This document shows positions 1-5,874 of a stretch of DNA of 6,308 bases, piece after piece. Each line of letters opens with the position of its first letter. Position 1 is the first letter of the stretch. Origin of the DNA: Chloroflexota bacterium (GTDB lineage: Bacteria > Chloroflexota > UBA11872 > VXOZ01); the NCBI GenBank assembly GCA_009839775.1, contig VXOZ01000321.1:1-6308 (forward strand). The letters run 5' to 3'. The position numbers and the translations under genes are program-made. The notes under the pieces are model-generated. The model was not told where the DNA came from. It ran no database searches and worked only from the letters and a program-made list of their open reading frames with translations.

Positions 1-1
1 C

Positions 2-2179
2 TATGAACTCTCACAGGAGCACGGGCTGCACGTCATTGTGCCCATCGACGGCGACGGCAACTACGTCGATGGCTTCGGCTCGCTTTCGGGACGGAATATC
101 ACCGAGACAAATGAGCCGATCTTCGCCAACCTGGAAGAGGCCGGCATCGTCTACCGCATCGAGGACTATACCCACCGCTATCCGGGCTGCTGGCGGTGCG
201 GTGAGGAAGTGGCGTTTCGGCTGGTGGATGAGTGGTTTATCTCCGCGGAGGAAATCCGCAGCCAAATGCTGGCGGAGAACCAGACCGTTGACTGGGTGCC
301 CGAGTACGGCCGGAAGCGCATGGACGACTGGCTGAATAACATGGGCGATTGGTGCATCTCCCGCAAGCGCTTCTGGGGACTACCCTTGCCTTTCTATCAC
401 TGCGAGAGTTGTGACCATGTGACGATCGTCGGCACCGTGGCTGAACTTGAAGAGCGGGCCACAGACGCCGCCAAGGTGCGCGCATTGCCGGAGCTCCACC
501 GCCCGTGGATTGATGAGATCACGATCAATTGCGCGGATTGCGGCGCTGAAGCGTCGCGCATTCCTGAAGTCGGCGACTGCTGGCTGGATGCCGGCATCGT
601 GCCGTTCTCCACGCTCGGCTACCTGGAGGGCAGCGCCGAATGGGGCAAGTGGTACCCCGCCGACTGGGTGAGCGAGATGCGCGAGCAGATTCGCCTCTGG
701 TTCTACGCGCTGGCCTTCATGAGCGTCACCCTGGAAGACGTGCGCCCGTACCGCAACGTGCTGATCTACGAGAAAGTCAACGACGAGCACGGCAAACCCA
801 TGCACAAGAGTCACGGCAATGCCATCTGGTTCGACGACGCCGTGGAACAGATGGGCGCCGACGTCATGCGCTGGCTGTATTGTGAAAGCAATACCCAGCA
901 GAACCTGAACTTCGGCTACGGCGTCGCCGCGGACGTGAAGCGGCGGCTCCTGCTCTTCTGGAACGTCTATAACTTCTTCGTCACGTACGCCCGGTTGGAG
1001 GACTTTGATCCCACCCAGGTCTCGATGCCGCTGGAAGTGCGGTCAATCCTGGACCGCTGGATCATCGCGCTGCTCCACAAGCTTGTTCGGGACGTGACCA
1101 GCGATCTGGAGGAATTCGACGCTTACAGCGCTTCGCGACGAGTAAACAGCTTCATCGAGCAGTTGTCCACGTGGTACGTGCGGCGGGGACGCCGCCGCTA
1201 TTGGAAGTCCGGCCAGGACCGCGACACGCTGTCAGCGTATGTGACTCTCTACGAGGTCCTGACTACCCTAACGCGCACGATTGCGCCCGTAATGCCGTTC
1301 TTGACCGAAGAGGTATACCAAAATCTCGTCCGGGGGGTAGACGCCGGCGCGCCTGAGAGCGTCCACCACACCGAGTGGCCGCGCTACAACGCGTCGCTGA
1401 TCGACGAAGATCTGCTTGCCCACATGGAATTGACCCAGCGCATCGTCAGCCTCGGCCGCGCCGCGCGCAGCACGAGCAAGATTAAGGTGCGCCAACCCTT
1501 GCCGGAGATGCTGGTGCACGTGAAAACCGCTGACGAGCAGGCGGGACTCGATCGCTTGCAGGAGCACATCCTGAGCGAACTCAACGTCAAGTCAATTCGC
1601 TTCGTTGGGCCGGAAGAGGAGCTTGTAACCTATGAACTCAAGCCACGGTTCAAGCTGCTCGGCCCCAAGTACGGGAGGCAGGTCAAGGCCATCGCGGCGG
1701 CACTGAGCAAGAGCGATGCCCAGGCCGGTGCGCGGCTCGTGGCGCAAGGAGAGCCCATTTCAGTGTCTGTGGACGGACAAGAGATTGAGTTGTTGCCTGA
1801 AGAAGTCGACGTGCAGGCACGGGAGCGCGCCGACTACAGTGTGGCAACTGAAGAAGGATACCTCGTCGCGTTGCACACGGAAGTCACGCCGGAACTCGAG
1901 CGGGAGGGCATGGCGCGCGAACTCATTCATCATGTCCAAAATCTGCGGCGCGCGGCGAATTTCGACCTCTCCGATCGCATCGTGACATATGTTGGCGTGA
2001 CCGACGGAGAGGCGGATCAGGCGAGCGTTGCAGCAATGCTGTGTGCACATGGTGATGCCGTCGCCCAGGAGACGCTCTCCATTCGCCTTGAGCCGTCTGC
2101 CGCGCCGGACCAGGCGCATCAGGAGGATGTTGATCTTAACGGCATCACGGTTACGCTCGGCGTGGAGCGCGCCTCATGA
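2..2179 (+). CDS. ileS: Isoleucyl-tRNA synthetase, C-terminal 725 residues (5' end outside window)
   Basis: Charges tRNA-Ile with isoleucine in the cytoplasm (class Ia synthetase). The frame is open from base 2, so the true start and the HIGH motif lie upstream; full-length relatives run to about 1,050 residues. Visible in order, counting from base 2: the end of the CP1 editing region (EHGLHVIVPIDGDGNY), a CWRC pair near residues 63-66, the conserved WCISRKRFWG block near 117-126, CESC and CADC pairs near 134-137 and 177-180 that could bind zinc, then PMHKSHGN (266-273) at the KMSKS position. An anticodon-binding domain follows, with the typical STWYVRRGRRRYW block, and then a DUF5915-like C-terminal domain from about SKIKVRQPLPEML. 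There is no C-terminal zinc finger like that of E. coli-type IleRS, which fits the eukaryote/archaea-like type 2 enzyme. It ends in TGA with no close downstream partner. Identity is very secure; the type assignment is inferred from motifs. Confidence 0.97.
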   Translation, partial: YELSQEHGLHVIVPIDGDGNYVDGFGSLSGRNITETNEPIFANLEEAGIVYRIEDYTHRYPGCWRCGEEVAFRLVDEWFISAEEIRSQMLAENQTVDWVPEYGRKRMDDWLNNMGDWCISRKRFWGLPLPFYHCESCDHVTIVGTVAELEERATDAAKVRALPELHRPWIDEITINCADCGAEASRIPEVGDCWLDAGIVPFSTLGYLEGSAEWGKWYPADWVSEMREQIRLWFYALAFMSVTLEDVRPYRNVLIYEKVNDEHGKPMHKSHGNAIWFDDAVEQMGADVMRWLYCESNTQQNLNFGYGVAADVKRRLLLFWNVYNFFVTYARLEDFDPTQVSMPLEVRSILDRWIIALLHKLVRDVTSDLEEFDAYSASRRVNSFIEQLSTWYVRRGRRRYWKSGQDRDTLSAYVTLYEVLTTLTRTIAPVMPFLTEEVYQNLVRGVDAGAPESVHHTEWPRYNASLIDEDLLAHMELTQRIVSLGRAARSTSKIKVRQPLPEMLVHVKTADEQAGLDRLQEHILSELNVKSIRFVGPEEELVTYELKPRFKLLGPKYGRQVKAIAAALSKSDAQAGARLVAQGEPISVSVDGQEIELLPEEVDVQARERADYSVATEEGYLVALHTEVTPELEREGMARELIHHVQNLRRAANFDLSDRIVTYVGVTDGEADQASVAAMLCAHGDAVAQETLSIRLEPSAAPDQAHQEDVDLNGITVTLGVERAS

Positions 2180-2214
2180 TTGATACTGGTCCGTGACTGC
2201 TGACGGAAGAGTCT

Positions 2215-2238
2215 AGCTGTTGATTGATCCAGCTTTTT
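2215..2238 (+). terminator. Possible weak intrinsic terminator of ileS
   Basis: A 5-bp stem AGCTG/CAGCT (2215-2219 with 2230-2234) around a 10-base loop runs directly into five T residues (2234-2238), 35 bases after the ileS stop codon. Position and U-tract fit an intrinsic terminator, but the stem is short and the loop large, so it may be weak or fortuitous. Confidence 0.35.
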
Positions 2239-2340
2239 GTGACCGAAAGGATGAGACAGAGGGGATTAGCTCGAATCGAGATGTAGCCAGCAGCACAACC
2301 ATAGGAGCTATCGCGAATTCGTCGCCAAAGCGAGGTTGTC

Positions 2341-2397
2341 CCCTCTCCCGCTGGGAGAGGGCTAGAGCCTGCCCCGTACTTGATACGGGGGTGAGGG
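2341..2397. repeat. Composite palindromic intergenic repeat (two hairpins)
   Basis: Two perfect hairpins lie side by side. The first is CCCTCTCCC / GGGAGAGGG (2341-2349 with 2353-2361, 9 bp, 3-base loop). The second is CCCCGTA / TACGGGG (2372-2378 with 2384-2390, 7 bp, loop CTTGA). GAGGG at 2393-2397 could also pair with CCCTC at 2341-2345, closing the whole unit. Motifs like CCCTCTCCC...GGTGAGGG and like CCGTACTTGATACGG are, from general knowledge, common dispersed intergenic repeats in many bacterial genomes; here one appears set inside the linker of the other. No T-tract follows, so it is not a typical terminator. Only one copy lies in this window, so its dispersed nature is inferred. Confidence 0.6.
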
Positions 2398-2463
2398 AGA
2401 ATCTCCACGGTCCTGCCCAATTTTATCGTTTTGCTACAGCTACATGACAGTCTCCATATATAG

Positions 2464-2470
2464 AAAGGAA
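2464..2470 (+). promoter_or_regulatory. Ribosome binding site of the phosphatase-like gene
   Basis: The purine-rich AAAGGAA ends 5 bases before the ATG at 2476. It supports that ATG as the start and shows that the 5' end of the gene still looks translatable. Confidence 0.55.
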
Positions 2471-2475
2471 AAGAC

Positions 2476-2967
2476 ATGGCTGATAGCTCACAGACACTGC
2501 CCCGTATATTCAAGTGGTTTGATGAAGGCAAGTTTGCCGCGTCCGGCTTTCCCGAGAGCGAAGCGGAACTCTGCGCGGTAGCCGAGCAAGGCATCAAGCA
2601 CATTGTCGCTGCCACGCGGCAAAAGCCAGATATAGAGACGATAGAACGCCTTGGTATGACAGTCGAAGCCTTCAACGGCGCTAGCAGCGATCTGGCAACG
2701 CTCGACGCCGCGGTGGAGTCCCTGCACGCGGCGGCCCTGCGCGATGACAAAGCCCTCATTCACTGAGGCTCCGGTTTCGGCGGGGCCGGTACGGTCCTGG
2801 CAGGGTACTTGGTGAAATACGAAGGCTACGCTCCGGCAGACGCGGTGCAGGCGCTGCGCGACTTCCGACCGGGAGACTTGAAAGGCGACAGGGTGGACGA
2901 ATTCATCGCCCACTACGCGGAGAGTCTGAATTCCGAATTAAACTGCGCGCCCAACACGAGAGAATAA
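2476..2967 (+). pseudogene. DUSP23-like dual-specificity phosphatase frame with in-frame TGA at the catalytic Cys (pseudogene or selenoprotein)
   Basis: Read through one TGA (2764-2766, codon 97), this is a 163-codon protein that resembles atypical dual-specificity phosphatases of the DUSP23 type, which are usually about 150 residues and remove phosphate from Tyr/Ser/Thr via a cysteinyl intermediate. The N-terminal part (FKWFDEGKFAASGFP, then AEQGIKHIVAATRQ) matches the family start. After codon 96 (His) comes TGA, then GSGFGGAGTVLAGYLVKYEG and ALRDFRPGDL, close to the family pattern HCxxGFGRTGTxLACYLVKxxG...RRLRPGS. The TGA therefore sits on the catalytic Cys of H-C-x5-R. The P-loop Arg is Gly103 (GGG), and the general-acid Asp position appears to be Asn67. 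A stop at 97 would leave a 96-residue product without an active site. No frameshift is seen on either side, and the frame ends in TAA just before a strong hairpin. Neighbouring genes use TGA as stop, so general TGA reassignment is unlikely. Family identity is fairly sure; whether it is a pseudogene, pseudoenzyme or selenoprotein is open. Confidence 0.7.
2781..2799 (+). promoter_or_regulatory. Candidate bacterial SECIS-like hairpin after the in-frame TGA
   Basis: Bases 2781-2787 (CGGGGCC) pair with 2793-2799 (GGTCCTG) in a 7-bp stem with two G-U pairs. The 5-base apical loop GGTAC starts 21 bases after the TGA. Bacterial SECIS elements are hairpins inside the coding region just after the UGA, with a G among the first two loop bases at roughly this distance. 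The region codes for glycine-rich P-loop sequence in G+C-rich DNA, where chance hairpins are common, and a competing hairpin (2767-2772 with 2782-2787) exists. Speculative. Confidence 0.2.
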
Positions 2968-2969
2968 AC

Positions 2970-3000
2970 GAAGCCCGCTACTGCATGTGTAGCGGGCTTC
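2970..3000. terminator. Strong hairpin terminator, probably bidirectional, between convergent genes
   Basis: GAAGCCCGCTAC (2970-2981) and GTAGCGGGCTTC (2989-3000) form a perfect 12-bp stem with a 7-base loop, starting three bases after the TAA of the phosphatase frame. On the + strand it is followed by TGATTCGGTTTT; on the - strand by GTTTATTCTC. Both tails are moderately T-rich, and the - strand gene ending at 3058 lies about 57 bases away, so it can serve both converging units. Confidence 0.8.
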
Positions 3001-3057
3001 TGATTCGGTTTTCTGCCGGTCAAAGCCTTCACAATTTGCCAGAAAAGACCTCAGCTT

Positions 3058-3312
3058 CTATCTCGGAATGAACTCCAACGCTGCCAATACACCCGCTAAT
3101 GCTACGAACAACAATACAAGTTGAATCGTGACCTGGTGAAATCGCTTCTCGATCCGCAATTCAAGCGCTTGCAGTTCAGTTCTGAGATCCGCTTTCGTAA
3201 CGAGTTCGCCGCGCTCTGCGCCGACTATATCAACGAGCGCCTCAGCCTGCGTCTCGTCAAAGCCCGCCCCTGTTAGAATCTTTATTGCCTTATGGGTGTC
3301 AAGCACTGCCAT
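3058..3312 (-). CDS. Small coiled-coil membrane-anchored protein, DUF1640-like
   Basis: Encodes 84 residues. The start MAVLDTHKAIKILTGAGFD followed by TQAEALVDIV is typical of small bacterial proteins of the DUF1640 / CCDC90-like group, whose biochemical role is not settled. Residues about 38-60 (TKADLRTELQALELRIEKRF) form a charged heptad-like helix, probably a coiled coil, and 61-82 (VTIQLVLLFVALAGVLAALE) are one hydrophobic membrane span near the C-terminus, so it looks tail-anchored. I chose the ATG at 3312 rather than the TTG at 3315 because AGAGGA (3319-3324) stands 6 bases before the ATG but only 3 before the TTG. The gene lies 130 bases downstream of glyS on the same strand; it has its own possible promoter but could also receive read-through from glyS. 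It converges on the phosphatase frame across the shared hairpin terminator. Confidence 0.75.
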   Translation of the reverse strand: MAVLDTHKAIKILTGAGFDETQAEALVDIVGAERGELVTKADLRTELQALELRIEKRFHQVTIQLVLLFVALAGVLAALEFIPR

Positions 3313-3355
3313 CAAGTGTCCTCTTTGTCGCTGCGCTTGTGCCGCACGTGCCTTA

Positions 3356-3382
3356 AGTATATCACGCGCGTTGGATCTCCAA
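3356..3382 (-). promoter_or_regulatory. Possible promoter of the small coiled-coil protein gene
   Basis: On the - strand TATACT (3361-3356) is a good -10 match 44 bases before the ATG. TTGGAG (3382-3377) is a poor -35 match at a short 15-base spacing. The -35 region coincides with the small palindrome TTGGA-TC-TCCAA (3371-3382), which could be an operator. The -10 is the only strong element. Confidence 0.3.
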
Positions 3383-3442
3383 GTTGGATGTGTAGCAAGC
3401 CTTACTGCGTGTTAACAACCAGATTAGGAAGCTAGCCGCACC

Positions 3443-4792
3443 TCAATCGTTAGGTAAGTCAGGATTCGGCTCCGGCCGGATGTGCTGCGCGAGAAACGCC
3501 ACCAGCTCCCCAATCGGCACCCGTTCCTGCTCCATGCTGTCGCGGTGGCGCACGGTTACGGTGTTGTCGTCTTTGGTCTCAAAGTCCACGGTGATGCCGA
3601 ATGGCGTGCCGACTTCGTCCTGCCGCCGGTAGCGACGACCGATGCTGCCGCTTTCGTCGTAGAAGACGTCCCACTGCAGTTGTAGTTCCGCCACGATCTG
3701 CTTGGCGATGTCGGGCAGGCCGCCTTTCTTCACCAGCGGCAAGATAGCGACCTTGATAGGCGCCAGGTACGGATGGAACCGCAGCACGACCCGTGAATCA
3801 CCTTTGGCGTCCACGTCTTGGTCGTAGGCGTCGAGCAAGAACGTCAGGAGCGCCCGGTCGGCCCCGGCCGCAGGCTCGATGACGTAGGGTGATATGTGCT
3901 CTTTCTTCTGTTCATCATAAAAAGTGAGGTCTTGTCCCGTGGCCTCGCTGTGGTTGCGCAGGTCGTAGTCCGTGCGGTTGGAGATGCCTTCCAGTTCACC
4001 CCAGCCAAAGGGAAACTGGTACTCGATGTCCCAGCAATACTTGGCGTAGAAGGCCAGCTCATCGTCCCCATGCTGGCGCAAGCGCAGGTTCTCCTCTTTC
4101 ACGCCGTAGGCGAGGTACCATTGGCGTCGCGCTTCCAGCCAATAAGCATGCCAGTGGTCGTCGGTGCCCGGCTCGCAGAAGAACTCCAGTTCCATCTGCT
4201 CGAACTCACGCTGGCGAAAGATAAAGTTCCCGGTCGTAATCTCGTTGCGGTACGACTTGCCGATTTGGGCAATGCCGAACGGCAGCCGTTGCCGCGACGA
4301 ATTGAGCACATTCTTGAAGTTGACGAACATGCCCTGCGCGGTTTCCGGCCGCATGAAGGCCACGGCGGAGTCATCCTCCACCGGCCCGACGTGCGTCTTG
4401 AACATGGTGAGGAAGCGGCGTGGGTCCGTAAACTCGCCATCGCAATTCGGGCACACGTCACCTTCCAGATGGTCGACGCGAAAGCGCTGATGGCAGTCCT
4501 TGCATTCCACGAGCGTATCGGCAAAGTGGGAGGCGTGACCGGTCGTCTGCCACACGCTGGGGTTCATGATGACCCCGGTCTCCACGCCGACGACGTTCTC
4601 GCGCGTACGCACGGTATTGTGCCACCACGCTTCGCGCACGTTGCGTTTCAGCGCAATGCCCAGTGGTCCGTAGTCCCAAAAACTCTCAAAGCCGCCGTAA
4701 ATCTCACTAGAGGGATAGACGAATCCCCGCCGCTTACAGAGACTTACGATCTCTTCCATGGTGTCAGACTTGGTATCGGATTTTGCTGCCAA
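3443..4792 (-). CDS. glyS: Glycyl-tRNA synthetase, single-subunit homodimer type
   Basis: Attaches glycine to tRNA-Gly; class II synthetase of the alpha2 (eukaryote/archaea-like) type, not the alpha2-beta2 type. With a start at 4792 it has 449 residues, near the usual 440-465. In order: an N-terminal CKRRGFVYPSSEIYGG block (19-34) leading to FWDYGPLG (39-45), a four-cysteine putative zinc site (C97, C100, C114, C117), MRPETAQGMFVNF (147-159), motif 2 (YRNEI, 181-185, then FRQREFEQMELEFF, 192-205), motif 3 GADRALL (310-316), and a C-terminal anticodon-binding domain (from about 340, PYLAPIKVAILPL). All expected motifs are present. Start choice: TTG at 4792 follows AAGGGAG by 5 bases. Alternatives are ATG at 4759 (438 residues, no clear binding site) and GTG at 4807, whose GTGA would overlap the recO stop. 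It lies just downstream of recO in the same orientation and ends in TGA. Confidence 0.96.
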   Translation of the reverse strand: MAAKSDTKSDTMEEIVSLCKRRGFVYPSSEIYGGFESFWDYGPLGIALKRNVREAWWHNTVRTRENVVGVETGVIMNPSVWQTTGHASHFADTLVECKDCHQRFRVDHLEGDVCPNCDGEFTDPRRFLTMFKTHVGPVEDDSAVAFMRPETAQGMFVNFKNVLNSSRQRLPFGIAQIGKSYRNEITTGNFIFRQREFEQMELEFFCEPGTDDHWHAYWLEARRQWYLAYGVKEENLRLRQHGDDELAFYAKYCWDIEYQFPFGWGELEGISNRTDYDLRNHSEATGQDLTFYDEQKKEHISPYVIEPAAGADRALLTFLLDAYDQDVDAKGDSRVVLRFHPYLAPIKVAILPLVKKGGLPDIAKQIVAELQLQWDVFYDESGSIGRRYRRQDEVGTPFGITVDFETKDDNTVTVRHRDSMEQERVPIGELVAFLAQHIRPEPNPDLPND

Positions 4793-4797
4793 CGTGA

Positions 4798-4804
4798 CTC
4801 CCTT
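4798..4804 (-). promoter_or_regulatory. Ribosome binding site of glyS, abutting the recO stop
   Basis: On the - strand the recO stop TGA (4806-4804) shares its last base with AAGGGAG (4804-4798), which stands 5 bases before TTG at 4792. The arrangement decides for a TTG start and suggests that ribosomes finishing recO could re-initiate on glyS. Confidence 0.5.
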
Positions 4805-5577
4805 CACGACTGTGTCTTCAACGCGCGCATACGCTCCAGAAAGGGCGTTGTCTTTAGGTCCTGCTCGGCGACGTAGCGCACAAATGTATCTGCGGTCTGT
4901 TCTAGGTGGGTGGTTGTGGCCGGGTCCGCTTGCAGGCGTTCCACGGTCTGCAACGGCTCTTGTGCCAACCAGCGGAGACACTTGATGGTCCGCACCGTCA
5001 GCGGCGACCCGGAGACGCCGCCACACGCAGCGCACACCACGCCGCCGCTATCCGGTCGCAAGCGATTGCTTTCTTCTGACAGTGCTCTGCCGCACCGGGC
5101 GCACGCTTGGAACTGGGCCTGGTACCCCAGGATCGCCAATAGCTGTAGTTTATAGGCTACCAACACCAGCGGCAAGGCGGCCGTAAGCGCCAGCGCGCTC
5201 AGCGCCTTGACGAGCAAGATGAACTCGGCATGCGCTTCCACCTCTTCTTCGACTAGGATGTGGGCGGTTTCAACGGCTTGATAGGCGTAGGGCAGACGGT
5301 TGAGATCGGTGCGTAGTTCCGGGAACGTCTGCACGGTTTCCGCTTGCACGACCAGGTCCAGGCTCCGCCGGCGCACCACAAATACCTTGGCAAGAGTGAA
5401 AAGCTCCAGGTGCCCCGCCATGCGGCTCGTAGGCCGGCGTACACCTTTGGCAATGACATTCAGCCGTCCCCGATCGGGCGTAAGCAGGGTGAGCCGTCTA
5501 TCGGCCTCTTGAAAGTCAGACCGGCGCAGGACGATTGCTTCCGCGATGTACGTTCGTTCTCTTGCCATGGGCTTCAT
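4804..5577 (-). CDS. recO: DNA repair protein RecO
   Basis: RecO works with RecR (and RecF) to load RecA on SSB-coated single-stranded DNA during gap repair and recombination. The 257-residue length is normal. The N-terminal OB-fold region is recognisable from RTYIAEAIVLRRSDFQEADR (8-27), then LTPDRGRLNVIAKGVRRPTS (32-51). A helical C-terminal part follows, with a four-cysteine zinc site CARC (159-162) and CAAC (182-185), the RPDSGGVVC stretch typical of the family, and LRWL (201-204). A second ATG at 5568 (Met4) is also possible; neither ATG has a strong ribosome binding site. It is the first gene of a likely recO-glyS unit, with 11 bases between its stop and the preferred glyS start. RecO is often found near era, cdd or glyS-type genes, so the context is unremarkable. 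It ends in TGA. Confidence 0.95.
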   Translation of the reverse strand: MKPMARERTYIAEAIVLRRSDFQEADRRLTLLTPDRGRLNVIAKGVRRPTSRMAGHLELFTLAKVFVVRRRSLDLVVQAETVQTFPELRTDLNRLPYAYQAVETAHILVEEEVEAHAEFILLVKALSALALTAALPLVLVAYKLQLLAILGYQAQFQACARCGRALSEESNRLRPDSGGVVCAACGGVSGSPLTVRTIKCLRWLAQEPLQTVERLQADPATTTHLEQTADTFVRYVAEQDLKTTPFLERMRALKTQS

Positions 5578-5701
5578 ACGACCAGCGCGAGATTACTGAA
5601 TTGCCGAGTAACACGCCACGCCTGGGCATATCATCGCTGACCGCGCTTCCTACTCTTCTCCTTGACCTCATCCCCATACCAAAACCGACGCTAGAATGGT
5701 G

Positions 5702-5733
5702 GGAGGCTGCGAGCTTGCCCACTCACAGCCTCC
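5702..5733. repeat. 8-bp perfect inverted repeat between corC-like gene and recO
   Basis: GGAGGCTG (5702-5709) and CAGCCTCC (5726-5733) form a perfect stem around a 16-base loop. Neither side carries a real T-tract (TCATTTCTC on the + strand, CACCATTCTAG on the - strand). It could be a poor terminator for the upstream - strand gene, a leader structure of recO, or chance. Confidence 0.4.
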
Positions 5734-5828
5734 TCATTTCTCGCACAACGGACGGCGTCTAGTTTACGGTGGCGCAAACTGCGGATAGGCAATTTCACTG
5801 GGACACGCAACCATTCGTAGCCCAAGCC

Positions 5829-5858
5829 GTAAACGGACATCGTCGTTTACATCGACGA
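5829..5858. repeat. Two overlapping, mutually exclusive inverted repeats
   Basis: GTAAACG (5829-5835) pairs with CGTTTAC (5844-5850), 7 bp with an 8-base loop. TCGTCG (5840-5845) can instead pair with CGACGA (5853-5858). The two share bases 5844-5845, so they cannot form together. It lies about 20-50 bases after the stop of the corC-like gene, a possible 3' structure. Confidence 0.35.
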
Positions 5859-5874
5859 GCGCTATACCTACGTA

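Larger units (their letters stand above)
2180..2475. other. Intergenic region between ileS and the phosphatase frame
   Basis: This stretch of 296 bases has no credible gene. Besides the possible ileS terminator and the composite palindromic repeat, it contains a small TCCGT/ACGGA hairpin (2190-2194 with 2203-2207) and a direct repeat TGATTGAT (2177 and 2221). The last 60 bases are A+T-richer and should hold the promoter of the downstream gene, but I see no convincing -35/-10 pair at a proper distance. Confidence 0.5.

Noticed and set aside
2220..2447. A 75-codon + strand open frame in the ileS/phosphatase spacer
   Set aside because: It runs through both hairpins of the palindromic repeat, has no ribosome binding site and resembles no protein family.
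2457..2462. TATATA as a -10 box for the phosphatase-like gene
   Set aside because: Transcription would start at about 2469, inside the ribosome binding site, and there is no -35 match at 16-18 bases.
2764..2766. General reassignment of TGA to an amino acid in this genome
   Set aside because: ileS, recO and glyS all end at TGA at the expected family C-terminus, so TGA acts as a normal stop here.
2767..2787. GGCTCC/GGGGCC hairpin directly after the TGA as the SECIS element
   Set aside because: Its loop starts only 6 bases after the TGA, too close for a bacterial SECIS; the hairpin at 2781-2799 fits better.
3896..4876. A 326-codon open frame on the + strand opposite glyS
   Set aside because: It is the mirror of a fully conserved glyS coding frame; its translation has no recognisable domain and its length follows from the G+C-biased codon use of glyS.
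5535..5762. A 75-codon + strand open frame overlapping the start of recO
   Set aside because: It overlaps recO on the opposite strand, has no ribosome binding site and no recognisable sequence.
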